From Callaeas wilsoni (lineage: Eukaryota; Chordata; Aves; Passeriformes; Callaeidae), in contig VWPU01004166.1 of the NCBI GenBank assembly GCA_013398955.1, forward strand, positions 124,001 to 188,000: DNA of 64,000 nt. The letters run 5' to 3'. Positions 1 to 12,759 of this stretch are shown one piece after another. The translations under genes and the position numbers were made by a program. Within the stretch, counting starts at the first letter, position 1, and every line of letters starts with the position of its first letter. The notes below the pieces were generated by a model. That model was not told the origin of the DNA, did not search any database, and saw only the letters and a program-made list of their open reading frames with translations.

Positions 1-2697
1 ACTTATTTGGGAACAGTCTCGAAGCTCCAAGAGACAGTGCACATAGTTTCAGTGTGTTCAAAATACCCTCTTTCCTCCTTGTCAGTAGCTGCTGGATTTA
101 TGTGTAGATCAGAACACTCACTGGCTCTTTTCTCTTTGCTTAGGGTGGGAATTTAGGCAAGATGTTAAGAAAATTGATGAACATTGTCAATAGTGCAGAT
201 TTTCGTGGCATAATATCCTTCTGAAAGGTGAAACAGAATACACAGTGTTTGGAGAATTCTAAGAATTTCTTTAATAGGAGCATACTTAAGAACACAATTT
301 CTTTTTACAAGTCCAATGCTCAGGAATGTTTTGTTGGTTTGGTTTGTTTCTACCTTACAAACTTTTGTATCGGAAACATAAAACCTGGAAAGAGGGGAAA
401 AGCAGGTAAAGTGTTCCTCTAGAAGAAATAAAAATTGAAGCCATTTGGTAATACAAGAGAAATGAGACCTTGAATGAAAATGAGGAATAGTTTAATTTCA
501 GTGAATAGATTAGCAGATATGGCCTTGACTGGAAAAACTGGATGAGGGATTTGTCTTTAAAATGCAGGTGTATGACACCATTGATAGTGATAAGAGCTAC
601 TCATCACAGTGACAGATCACCAATTGGTTCTCAGGTACTTACTGTAGCTCTCTGTAATTCAGATCGGTCAACTACCAGAAAACAACAAGAAAATCAGCAA
701 ATTTAAACAAGGAAGAAAAGCTCCCAGGAATTAAGTTACAATATTTCCATTTTGATATCCACACAGAAGCCCTCAGGATCCATTACATGCTGGTAGATAT
801 ATGTGCGCTTAATTAGTGTGTGAAATTATAACATGTAAATTCTGTCTCTTACTCTGATGATTTACTCGCTAAGAAAGACCTTCCTGGCCCCATTGTCTGA
901 GTCACTGCTGAGGTGCTCTGCAAAATGATGAATCTCATCTGAAAGAGTGGGCATGGGGAGGCCACCGGTGCTCTCGGAGGAGCACGGTATGGGTGATGCA
1001 ACTCTAAGAGTGGCAGTGCTGTCAGGCAGTGCACATTGCTACATGCTTTTTACCAGATGCCCTGGGAGACTTTTCTAGTTCTCATAGCTCCAGTAATCTG
1101 GATCTAAACACATGCAGTCTATTCCTGAGCTTGTGAGAACATGAAAATTCCAACAGGCTGCGGTAATAGCTGAGCTTTCCTGTTTTAAATACAGCAAAGA
1201 TGTTTGGCTCCTAAAATCTAGATACCCAAGAGGTTTCGAAGATTCTGCAAAAGCAGAGTGGTTGAACAAAAAGGTCCCAAAACTCATCTGTCTTATTTGC
1301 ACAACTATCAAGATGTACTGACAATAGGAGGAATATATTTCCTGGATGAAAATGGAGAGTAGGCAGCATTTTAAATAAGCATGATAGCTTCGCAGATGGT
1401 GGATATCATATAGCGCATGAGTCAATGAATGTCACATAATCTGAAGTGACAATAAAAACTGATGTTTGCACCAATTTCATGTTAAGAAATGCACAGTATT
1501 TTCACAGAAATAGTAATAGTTATTATGCAATATATGTCCATTTTAGTCCTCATAAGTGGATGAAGGAATGTGCGGCTGCGGCAGAGCTGATTATCTGTAA
1601 TTTCAGAATTAAAAGGGGAATTTGAAATTTTAGAAAATTAGTAAAATTTGTTCTAAGAAACTCCTACCCCACCTACTATGAAAGTCTCATAATGGAGACG
1701 TTTTAGCATGTGACATGCCTCTGGCATGTTCTAATTTCTGTTTGACATCTTCCAGTGTACCATAACCTAAGATGACTGAAAACCTCCACTCTAGAAAATG
1801 GAGCTTGAAATAAATCTATATTTTATTAAGTGACACTATAGACAAAAGAGTTGATTGTATTTCACTTTGTACAATTCCTAAAACATAACTCAATGAAGGC
1901 TCCTCCCTGACAGGGTGTTGAGATCCCTGCTGCATTGTCCCTGAGGAACAAGAATGAGGCAAAAAATGTGTGCACTACAGTTAAGGGTTGTGTTAAGATC
2001 CTACGTTAAAGTTATTTTCATGTGTGGAAATCCCTTTGCTATTTATCTGAATAGTGTTGGTTTGTTAATGGTTTTCATTTAACAGTTTCCTGGTTCTTTT
2101 TTTTTTTTTTTTTTAATGTGTCTTGCTAAAGAATTAGGGGTTTTGATTTGGTAACCCAAGTAAATTTCCCTTAGCAAAATTTTGATAATTAATCAGTATG
2201 AACAGAAAAAGCATAATGAAACAAAGCATTTTCTAAGTTGTATTAAAGTTCATGAATACCACTTCTTTTTAGTTACTGGGACTATTACTCATGAATCTAA
2301 GATGCAAGATTATTTTCACTGAATCAGTGGCAAAGATAACTATTTTTATTGCTCCTGATCAGCAAAAGCTTACTGCCTGTGGGGTTTTTTTGGTTATAAT
2401 TTCTTTGCAACAGCAAAATAAAATGACTAGCAGGTGTTAAATGTTCAATATTCCCAAATATATCTGCTAAAAATATTAAAAAATAATTTGTCAAAAATTC
2501 CTATTGCTATTACAAGACCTCTAATACATTAATTTATGCAGCTTATGCATGTTTACATGCCATGCAAGACACTTTGTCTTCTTTTTTGTCTGTTCAAACT
2601 TCAACTACCTTATATTTTCATGTATTTAAAATATCAAAAAGGTCACAATAACTTTCCAAATATTTTATGAAAGTGTTTTAGAGTCACATTGACTTAA
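1..2697. other. AT-rich noncoding stretch, no gene seen
   Basis: I see no supported gene here. Open frames are short (at most 116 codons) and show no recognisable domain. A slightly GC-richer patch at about 880-1035 carries a few CpGs but no motif that I recognise. A T18 homopolymer lies at 2097-2114. The rest reads as ordinary vertebrate intergenic or intronic DNA. Confidence 0.6.
2097..2114. repeat. poly(T) run, 18 nt
   Basis: This is an uninterrupted run of 18 T. It could be the poly(A) end of an old minus-strand retroposed copy or simple slippage. No recognisable retroposon body lies beside it, so slippage is the simpler reading. Confidence 0.9.
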
Positions 2698-2898
2698 CCA
2701 GAGGAACCTCAGGAAGCTGGAGAAGTGGCCGGCAAGAACCACAAAGTTCAACAGCATCAGAGGTAAAATCCTGCACCTGGGGCCGCCCTGTGCTGTGATG
2801 TAGGCTGGGAGCTGACTGGGCCAGTGGCAGATCTGCAGAAAAGGGTGTGGGGACCTGGTGGATGGCCGTCAGCAGTGTGCCCTGACAGCAGTAAAGTC
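2698..2898 (+). mobile_element. CR1 retrotransposon fragment (ORF2, internal part)
   Basis: This is a degraded plus-strand piece of a CR1 non-LTR retrotransposon. It matches, from memory of the avian consensus, the part of ORF2 just downstream of the reverse transcriptase catalytic core: a KFN...K.LHLG-type stretch near 2745-2780, and a later ...VDG..QCAL-type stretch near 2855-2890. Stop codons and small indels break the frame, so no protein can be made. The 3' UTR and the terminal tail repeat are absent here; the following part of the consensus appears 4 kb downstream at 6950-7543. The piece stands out as GC-rich against AT-rich flanks. The family call is fairly sure; the subfamily is not resolved. 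Confidence 0.68.
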
Positions 2899-5800
2899 TA
2901 AATGTGGTGAGCTGAATTACCAATTGCATAGGGAGACAGATGGCTGGAGGATGTGAATTTTCCCCTTTATTTTACCCACAAGTGGTTGCATCTGGAAGAG
3001 TCCAGGTTGGTCCTCTCCTCTGAGTACAAAAAAGATGTTGAGAAACTGGAGAGTCCAGTAAAGGGCAAGAAAAATGACTGGGGGAAGAAGCATTGGACAT
3101 ATAAGAAGCTGGTTCTTCTAAGTGTCCTGAGCTTCATTTAAAAATAAAGGTCCTATTGTGGAGCTCTTGAACATACTAGTAAAGTTAAGTAATATGAATC
3201 CTTGTTTTTCATCTCTTATGGCAGGAAGAACTGATTTCAAACACTTGAAGTGAAAAGTTGTAAAGATGTCTTAAAGAATTGAAGAAAGTTGCAAAGTAAA
3301 CTGGAAAGAATATTTTTCCTCCCATTACCTCAAATAATCCCACTTCATCAAAAGATATTGAATGTTTAAAGTCAGTAAATGACTAGTAAGAATAAAACTT
3401 TGCAATTCCCAAAGCAAGACTATAATGAGCACTTTTTAACACTCAGGGATATTATGTAGCTGTCAAAGCTGCTATGCTTTAAGACCAAAAGGAAAAAAAA
3501 AAAGAGCAAGAAATGTTGTGCAGTGAATAAAAGTATTATCAGGCTCAGTGGGGTGAAAAAAATGCTCACAGGCGGTTTAAGCTTCTCAGCACTGCAGACC
3601 AAGAATTTTGCTGTTCTGAAGAACAAGAGCCTAGACAGAACTGAACTGTCAGAGTAAATGGAGCGGTCAACGCTAAAGAAATGTCCAGGGATTAATGCCT
3701 TTATGGAGCTGAAGGGATGGAGACTGAATTCTCCGTATGGACCAAGTTTGGAGATAGCCACATGTCTATATTGTCCCCAGCAGCTGGAACTCTGCTTCCT
3801 AGGATGCCAGCACTGGCACAAGAGATCCTGGGAAACACAGTGCTCCACATCTCTGTCAGTCTGCTTCCTTTTCACTGCTATGTCTTTGGTTACTAGTTGT
3901 GAGTAGATTTAATCCTATGACTCTCTAAGGGTATTTCAGATACTCCTACACCTTGTTTAAGAAATTATTAAAAGGGCCATATTACAGGTCTCTGCATTCA
4001 TTTCCATCTTCTGTCTACAGGAACTGGCACACCCAGGTACATACTCAGGAGGACTAAACTAGGCTGGGATATTCCACTGAGCTTTTGATGTTTCCCCTCA
4101 CCTTGCATCTTGAAAAGGTAGCATTTACTCAAGAAGCTTTGTTCTTGCCCATATCTGTACGAAGATAAGTAATTATAGTAGCTAGAGTTCTGTCATGTTT
4201 CCTGTCCTGTGAAATACATATTGTACACACGGTCACTAGGGAATGCAGGGCCTCAGCCAGATCTAACAGCCTGTGATTCTGGAATTCCTTTACTTCCACA
4301 CTTGTGCTGTGTGCACACCAGTGGAATTTTTTACTGATACTTTCTCTCTTACTGCCTAGCTTACTTCAGCTTCAGTTGCTGCCATGAATCGCACTTGGGT
4401 TGTACCTTGAAACTGATAAAAATCAGTATATCTATCCTGCTGGAAATCATCATATTAGAGACTTTTCAGCCAGAAGGGGGAAGAAATTTTGTGAATTTGT
4501 TTAGTCATCAGTTTTATTTGGACAACCATGGGCATTATCTCCAGCTCTACTGCAATCACCTTGATTCTGTGTCCTTCCTTCCTCATGCACTCACTCAGAA
4601 CAAACTACATGAGGGCACTTGAAAGAAAAACCTGGCATGAGACACAGCTGGTCACTCATGAATGCTTTGTAGAATGACACATAGAAATAAAGCAAATGTT
4701 CAGGTTCACCTGACTTTAAACCATGAAAGCCAATCAGCTTACACACCACTACACCGTGGGTGCTCTGTTTGGCTAGAAAAACAACTGACAGGTCTCCATT
4801 TATTAAAAACATAAAAGTCAAAAGAAAAAACAAGAGCATTCACCTTGTACTCAGCTGAATTAAACAAAAACCTGAACTACAAAAGGGGTTAATAGGGACG
4901 GTTTCTGTTTGTGAATGATTGTAGTCTGAAAATATTAACTTCTGGGGATTTTTGAAAAAACAACATCTGGTAAGACCAATTCACCCATGATCTATCTTTG
5001 ACAGACCTTTCTTACTGAGTAATGAAGAAAGGGAAAACAAATGCTATGTTACTTTTGAGCAGGTGTATTTTCCAGGAGCTGAGCTAAGTTCATCATCTCC
5101 CATCGCATACGAGGAAGTTTCCATACAGAGTAAAGGCTTTTCAGTTCAGATTTTCACCTATTGAATACTACCACACATCTGGCTTTAGAACTGATATCAA
5201 AATGTTTGTGTTGGGTTTTCAATTCTTCTGTAGGTGGGGAAAGTTAAATATTTATTGAAGAGGGTGTATAGGATGTGTATACTGAGTAGGTAGGTGTGGA
5301 ATAAAAATAGACGAGAAGGTTGTCTCTGGAAATCCACTGCTTGCTTAGATTTGTGTGTTTACCTGAGAGGCAGTGAAATACATTAAAGACATAAATCAGC
5401 TTGAAATCACCTTAGAACTCAGTTATCTCTGTTAGTTATCAACTTTTAGCATCAGAGCCTATTTTTTACATAAAAATCCTCTGGTTAGGATACCCATGCA
5501 AAAAGCAGAAGAAATTCACTTCAGCCTGGGATTATGACTCTCTAACTTCCCCTGTGGAGTTTATCATAGCACCAACTATCAGACTTTCAAAAAAGACAGG
5601 ATCAGGACATTTCCTGCCAGATCCTTAGAGGTCAAAAACTACCACAAACTGTGAGATTATGCTCCTCAAGAAATGGAATAAACGTGATGTCAAGTCTAGT
5701 TGCAGTTACTAAGGTCTTGGTGGTGAGAAAGTCTTAGGTTCTCTTTTTCAAAGAGAGACTGTAACCCAGAGTTGCAAGATGAGATGTACAGCCACCCTTT

Positions 5801-6949
5801 GCTGTAGAGCTTGGTAAGCCTTGCCTAATCTCTCCCTGACCCCAGATGTCTCATTTCTTTCTGCATGGATGTCCCAGCAGGGCTGCAGAGGTTCCATATA
5901 ACATGAGTTTTGACATTACCCTGGCTTCCTGGGGCAGTGGAGGTGAAAGTCCACGTGCAAAAAAGAAGTTTAAAATCCAGGTTCCCCTACTAAAACATTA
6001 CCTAAAAAACAAAAAACTGTCCCTTTGACCAACTTCAAATCAAGCTTTCTTTTTTTACTAACAAGTCTCTTCTCACAATCCTGGTGAACTTTCTCAGGGA
6101 GAAGAAGATCCTTCAAAGCCCTCCTGCTGCTGAAAGTCTAAAATCTAGGTCTTTTGCTCCATTATTCATGTTTCACTCACCACACTCAGGGCTACTGCAC
6201 AGATGGCGTGCACAATAATCCGAGTGGGGAATTTTGATAGAAAAAAATTCAAGTTTCTAAACCTTTTATAAACTGAAGTGCTGATAAGTGTCAAAACATA
6301 AGGTGTAATAGAACTTCAGTCTGTGAAATCTCCTAATAGAAATACAACATCTTTGGTGCTGGGACGTTTAGGCAGGAAGGCAGGGATTTTGCCAGCTTGG
6401 TCTCTATACTGTGTGCCTACGCATAGGTTGAAAAAGTCACTAACTTCCATTAGGTTTAATTTAAACTAGATGAAAGGTCCTGAGTGCCACTGAGAGTCTG
6501 AATCCTTAATTTTATTTAAAGTGAAGCTTAGACACTTTTGGATTCAGAGAATTAATGACTATAAATCCAGGCTGAGTTCCAAGATCCAGAAAGGTTGAAA
6601 AATTGATAGATATATACTATTCCCTTTAGATTTCTGTTCCCCAAAGGATGTTTTATCCTGTTTGATGGAAATGAAATATTAAACCTGTTATTTAACTTTG
6701 TTCTGTCAGTGAGTAAAAATTTGGTGAAATAAAATTAGTGTATGTATGTATGTACAAGAACTGGTGCTTTGAAAAAAAATAGGGCATACTAAAAAATTCT
6801 GCATCTCATGGAGAGGAAAATACTGCATATTATTCTACATAAGATCTATTTTTTTAAAATCTTCTTGTAGTCCTTTCTGTCAAGAATAGGATCGATTAGA
6901 AGTTATGTGTGTAAGTTTGTATGTATTTACAGGAGACAGAAGTGCATCC
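2899..6949. other. Unidentified 4-kb interval between two CR1 pieces
   Basis: There is no recognisable gene. The largest frame is a 151-codon minus-strand frame (3420-3875) with a low-complexity hydrophobic stretch rich in F and L; it overlaps an unrelated 82-codon plus frame and shows no family signature. A short TGTA repeat lies near 6740-6755. Because the flanking CR1 pieces look collinear, this interval may be an insertion into one ancestral CR1, but I see neither LTRs nor a clear target-site duplication at its edges. Confidence 0.45.
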
Positions 6950-7543
6950 TTGGAATAAGGAAGGCAAAGGGAAGCCTGGGCTGCATTAGGCAAAGCATTG
7001 CCAGCAGGCTGAAGGAGTTGATGCTGCCCCACTACTCAGCCCTGGTGAGGTACATGGGGAGTGCCGTGTCCAGGTCTGGGCTCCTCAGTACTAGAGGAGA
7101 CATGGACACACTGGAGGGAGTTTGGTGAAAGATGACAGAGGTGATTAAGGGCTGGAGAACCTCTCCTGTGAGCAAAGGCTGAGAGCTGGGGCTGTCAGCC
7201 TGGAGAAGAGAGGGCTCTGGGAGGATTTCATGAAGGTGTGTAGATCCCTGGAGGGAGGGTGCAAAGAAGACAGAGCCAGGCTCTTTTCAGTGGTACCCAG
7301 AGACAGGACCAGAGGCAATGGGCATAAACTGAAACACAGGAGGTTCTGTATGGACGTCAGGAAAGACTTTTCCATTGCGAGGATGACTGAGCTGGGGCAC
7401 AGGTTGCTCAGGGAGGTGGTAGAATCTCCATCCTTGGAGGTATTCAGAAGGCATCTGGACATATTGACTGGCTGTGGGAGGTCCTGCTTGAGAAAGAGAA
7501 TTGTAAAGGACGATTGTCATTCCAACTTCAATCTTTTGTGTTT
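6950..7543 (+). mobile_element. CR1 retrotransposon, 5'-truncated, with ORF2 C-terminus and 3' end
   Basis: This is a plus-strand CR1 copy holding the C-terminal part of ORF2 and the 3' UTR. One frame (6907-7128) carries the LGCI...S.ASRL..LMLPHYSALVRY segment. A second (7230-7583) carries LFSVVPRDRTRGNGHKLKHR followed by LLREVVESPSLEVF, both typical of the CR1 ORF2 tail. The two are separated by a stop codon and a frame change, so the copy is dead. The expected 3' end is present but diverged (about 7495-7543, including CATTCCAACTTCAATC), without a clean octamer repeat. It begins about where the fragment at 2698-2898 stops in the consensus, which suggests that both derive from one element. 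Confidence 0.9.
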
Positions 7544-10500
7544 ATTTGGTAAATATATATATTCTAGCCAAGCTAATGAGTAAAGAAATATAATATTATG
7601 AATACGTTACATATAGCAGGTACATCTTGTATATGTTGCCATTTCTGTCTAAGGTGTGGTTGCCTGGGAGATACCACTCTGAGAGTGTGAACCCTTCCAC
7701 ATTGTCATGGACAAATATCTGCAAATCACCTTTCTTGAGTTTGTGTTGTCCTTTCTTTCCCATCCCCTGCATATTGGCCTGAACTTTTGCACATGATGGT
7801 ATCTGGCTCAGTTGTGTAGAGTTTGATCTGCACTACCCAGAAAAACTGTTTCTCCATTTAACCACATAGAAATTTGAAATTAACTTTTTGTTCCTCCATC
7901 GAGAAAAATGCCATCCTTTGAAACTGAAATTTTTTTTTCACAGGGATAAAATTACCCACTAGTGATAATTTTAGCAAAATATGCTTGTCTTATTTCTAAT
8001 TGTTCTTTTAAAAATTAACAATAATGTTTGGTAGTTAGAAAGCAATCAGTTTTATTGAATTTTCTATCCTTGTCTATAGATGGGAAAAGGAGCAAATATA
8101 ATCAAGAAAATCTACTTTTGATTGACTCCATCTAAATTCTGACTAGATTACTTCAGTCAATTCTTTTTGAAGCATGCACTTTATCTGCTTCAGGCCTATT
8201 GTGAAGGACCTCACTTCCAGCCCTTGTAATGAGGTATCTACTTTGCTGTGTCTGTCATTTGATTTGCTCATTCCTTCTACCTTTTAATAAATATTCAGAG
8301 AAATGCTTAATCAAAAGGAACAGGGCCTTTGACTTGAATAAAAACATTTGTTCCATTTTCTAAGAGAAAATTTCTGTTTGAACTGCATGGATTAGAAAAT
8401 ACATACAACAATGTTAGCTTAATGTAGTCATTTATTTCAAAACAGCCATTCATTTATTAGACATCATTATATTCATCTGCTCCTAACTCAGAAGTTAACT
8501 GCAGGTTTAACTGGTACCCATTTTCCAGAAAAACTCCCACTTCTTCAAAGCTTATGTATTGTTAATGAGTTTTCTTTTTGGAGATTTCCTGTCCAATCTC
8601 TTGCCACGGAGCATTGTAATAATTCAAATTGCAAGTTTAGTTAGCTTCCTTTTTATCAACTTTTCACCCAAAAAAAGCTCAAACTGAAGCAGCAAAGGAA
8701 ATAAAGGTAGTATAATGAAACCTAGCTAATATAATTAAATTCATCCTTATTCCAAACATAAAAGTCAAAAATGGCAAGCCTATGGACAGCCACTCCCTTT
8801 TGTATGAAAGAAGATAATTTGAAAAATGCTTAGTATTGTACATAGCTCTTCATTTTATTTCATGTATATTTTTGAATGAACTATAAAAAAATATTCAAGT
8901 TTATGTAATATAATATCTTATTCAGGATCTCCACCAGCATCCTCCCACACCCCAGGACTATATGAAGTTCATCATAAGAAATATAATTGCTTTTGTACTC
9001 AGGGTAGTGGATGATAAGTATTAGCAATATTATTTAGAATGGGTCTTCTCCTTGCCAGACTACAACATATAAAACTATGAAATGTTGAATTTTGGGACTG
9101 TTTTAACCTTCTTTTATCTGCTGAATAGTGTGTTTTCCTGTACATCATCATTTCACAAAAAGGAAAACATGTCTGGAAGTGCTGATGACTTCAGCAGATT
9201 TGATGTTCACCTATTACTTTCTTACATAGTCTATTTGATTATTCAATTACTTTTTTTTTTTTCAGGTTGCATTTAGCTGTCAGGATCATTTAATTCTAAC
9301 AAAGGTTAGGCCAGAGTAATAGTTTGTCAGATAGCGAAATTGCACCTATTCATTTTGTCTAGTGAGATTTTTTTGATGGCCTTTTGTACTGATATTCTGG
9401 GAGTTTATGAAACATGTTATTACTTGATTCTTTGACTGATTGGTGTAGAGTAAATATATATGCAGAGAGTGAGATGAAGGACATGCTGTGCCTAAGGCTG
9501 GGGAGCAGCAAATGTAGGAGTGGAGGAAAGAGTGTCAAATTTTATGAAGGAATAAGATGAAAGAATTCAGGCAATATGACCAGTATCTTAAAGAACATAA
9601 GACAGAAACCTCATTTGAAATAACAGTTCTGTGAGAACTGCATGCCACATTACTTCTAAGCTTTTGTCACTAAAAAAGCAAACCCTTAGAATTCTATGAC
9701 AGCTTCCCTAAGAATTTAACTAAGAAACAAATCAGTTATTTAGATTTACTATTTAATTAATCATCAGAATTTAGGTAAAATTTCAGATATGAGCATGGAA
9801 TGGATTTAGTCTGTCCAACTTAAGTACCTTATAAATCAGATTTTAATATACCTTTCCTTTTCTTCAGTCCCTCAACAAGGGCAACAAGGGCAGAAAGATG
9901 TGGAATTAGAAGGTAGGTACTGTGTATTCTCAGCTGTAAAAGAATTTTCCATCATCCATAAAGGAGAATGCAACCTTATTTTTCTTGAGCCTACTGTTCT
10001 TCACCTTACTAGCTCTTTAGTAATTGTTGGCTACCCAATCAAAGTAAGCAGGTACTTCTGTTTTGAAAGCAGCAGGGCTCACATTTAATATTGTTTATAC
10101 AATTTTCAGTTGGCCAATTTTCCATAATTTCTATATTTCCTATTTAACTGTAAATGATGCATAAAAAATTGTATGGGTCTGTTTTTGGAGGAAATTGATG
10201 AATTTATAAGCTGGTGAGCTGCAAAAATAATTTTATCACATTTTCAGTCATTTCAAAATTGCAGTTGCTTTCCAGCTGAAGTACTGACAGGTCTAGCAAA
10301 AACACACCTGGGCTGGATTCACAAAATTATTTTGGGCTGAACTGCATAGTGGCCAGAATATAGGTATCTAAGGCAAAATCAGGAGGCCATGAGATCCTCT
10401 TCCAGAATTTACCTTAAGCCAACTGAGGTTCACTTGCTCTTCAATGCTCTGGAGCTTGAAGTAGGAATGCAGACAATAAGCAGCAGATGAAAATTCACTG

Positions 10501-11881
10501 ATCTGTCCTCTTAATGTATCTTGATCTTGTCTTCAAAAATCTGAAGGCTGAGAAGTATGAAGTGCCTTAACATGGAATACTTCTACCCATCACAAAAGCA
10601 TAAAATTTGGCAAAGATATTTACTTACACTAAGGTACAGTATAAGCATTATTAAATGACACGGTTTGCTTTTGTTTGTAACAATTTGAACTCAGCCCTCT
10701 GCAAAGTGGTCTCTTAGGGTGACAGGAAATAACTGCATTATTTTAAAGGACCTTTGAAGCTGCAGAGGTCTCTAATTTGCTTGTGTAATGAATTGACCCA
10801 ACTCATGGATCTCGGCTGGTAGGATGGAAGAGAAATCCAGAGATTATGTTGCAGAAGATGAGCTTAATCTCTTAGTCTTGTACCAGGTGAGACAGGTGGA
10901 CAGAATTCTAATAAGCCAGGCTTAAATCTCTAGTCGGTGTGATGAATGCACAGATTTACTCTACATGGAGAAAAGTGTTGGTGGGAGTAATGCAACAATT
11001 CAGACTCCAGTGATGTGTGCTGTGTTCTCTTGGAAAGCAGCGCGTGACATAAGCTATGGCATTATACGTGCTAGTTTCTCTGAAGGTCTCTCTTGAATGA
11101 ACTGTGTTCAGTTAACCGGTCATGCAGGCATTAGGCACCACTTTGTTTTCATTTGGCTGTGCTTTCAGTGAGCCATCATCAATGGGCGAGACACCTGCTC
11201 AAAAAGAAGCATCAGAGTAACCATAGTGTCAATCTGTACTGTGAAATAAAAGACTATCATTCAGTTGCATGTTGGAAGATGTTAAGAAGGAAGCATAAAA
11301 AATAGTTTGAACTGAAAAAAAGAGAAAAAATTAGTTACTTTTTTGTTTGCTAGCTGTAATCAGATCATCAATTTTTAAATTCAGAATTTTCCTTTTTCTG
11401 TTGTTGGTTGAAGATAAATCTTGATCAGGGAAGAAAAGCATCTTTTCTTAACAAGAGGTTAATTAAGGTACTAATACAGTTCAAGTGCAAACAACAGGAC
11501 AAAATCATGTTCTACAACATAATAAAGTAATTTGATAGTGTATCTCAGGAAGAAAGCTAAAAAGCATTTTAATACAAAATTAAATGCTTATCAAGGCACA
11601 GCATATACACAAGACAACTAATTCACTGTCCATTTCAGACTGATATTTGAGACACTTTTTGCATGAATTTTTTTCTTACTTTCTGGATTGTATTGTATCC
11701 ATGCTCACTTTATCATCATGACCTCTGCTGAAAGGTTTGTAGTATTTGATGGATCTGATGGGGAGCATTTGCTATTACTTATTTTCTCAGATTAGGGAAA
11801 CAGGTATGGGAATGGGTCATTAAAACCAGCAATATTGCTCATAATCGTTTCAAGAGATCTATGAAACACGCCATAGAGCCC
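7544..11881. other. AT-rich noncoding stretch
   Basis: No gene is supported. It contains a T-rich tract followed by CAG at 9249-9266, and a 45-nt segment at 9868-9912 bounded by splice-like signals, listed separately. A region around 8540-8700 is homeobox-motif rich but otherwise unremarkable. Frames are at most 64 codons and have no recognisable domain. Confidence 0.55.
9868..9912 (+). other. Possible 45-nt micro-exon (weak)
   Basis: The segment is preceded by a pyrimidine-rich tract ending TTTTCTTCAG and followed by GTAGGTAC, a fair splice donor. It is 45 nt long, a multiple of three. Two of its three frames are open; the phase 1-1 frame reads PQQGQQGQKDVELE. It contains a perfect 9-bp tandem duplication (9873-9881 and 9882-9890). 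I do not recognise the peptide, and a 15-codon open frame is common by chance, so this is only a candidate. No neighbouring exon was identified. Confidence 0.15.
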
Positions 11882-11960
11882 CCCATGGCAGGAACATTGT
11901 AACTAAATGATTCTTGAGATCCCTTCCAAACCAAACAATTTTGTGGTTCTATGATTCTTA
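11882..11960 (+). mobile_element. CR1 3'-terminal fragment
   Basis: This is the last ~80 bp of a plus-strand CR1 copy. It has the run CCATGGCAGG, then ATGATTCTTGAGATCCCTTC, CAAACCAAACAATTTT, and the family's terminal GGTTCTATGATTCTTA. It carries no coding sequence. Such severe 5' truncation is normal for CR1, which is thought to start reverse transcription at the 3' end of its RNA and often aborts. Confidence 0.88.
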
Positions 11961-12733
11961 AAGAATTAAGAGGTTTTTATTGCTCCTTGTTCTGTAATCT
12001 TTTGGAATATTTTTCATACTGCATGACAAAGAGATGACAAAAAAAATTTCTCATCAGCACTTGTACAGACAGATAATAACTTTCTGAACTACTTGGCTAT
12101 TAAAGCTGCATTTATATTTGTAGGTGCTTCAGATACAGTATCTTAAACTGGCACTGTAGGAGCATTCCAGTCTAATAGCAAAGTGCTCATGAAATGTTTT
12201 TGTTATAATTCTCAGATTCTGCTACTCATGACACTGTTCCCATTTGTTCAGTTTTAATGTTTCCTCATATCTTTTTGTCTTTAGAAGGAACTATTGCTTT
12301 TAGACCTATCTGTTGTTCCTTGATCAATTAAAGAAAGATTTCGATAGCTTCTGTTCTCCCTTCCCAATTACTTGAAATTGAAATTGAAGGCAGAGAGTGT
12401 TGACATTGATGGGCTTTCTTTGGGTTTGACTGTCCCCACTGGGAACGAATGCTAAATGTCCTTATATGAACCTTCCTGCACTGCAGCTCTGCAGAGGATG
12501 TGTGCCCAGGCCATAGAGCAACAAGCAATCCTTGTCCTGCTTTGGCCGCTGCCCATTTTTTGTGTGTTTCTGATTAATTTTATTTCAGTATTTCACTGGA
12601 CTCATCTTTCATTCTGCTTGTAGTTTTTCTTTTTCAGCTACATTTTGTTTGTAAGCACTCAGGGATATAAAACTTTTTGTTTTCTTTCCATAGCATCCCT
12701 ATAAAAAAACCAGAAATACAAAGAAAAGCAGAG

Positions 12734-12759
12734 ATTATGCAGATATATTATGCAGATAT
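12734..12759. repeat. 13-bp tandem duplication (2 copies)
   Basis: Two perfect head-to-tail copies of ATTATGCAGATAT occupy 12734-12746 and 12747-12759. This looks like a replication-slippage duplication in noncoding DNA. Confidence 0.9.

Noticed and set aside
3420..3875. 151-codon minus-strand frame with a hydrophobic stretch
   Set aside because: Low-complexity F/L run encoded by an A-rich tract, no domain, and an overlapping plus-strand frame; best explained as chance.
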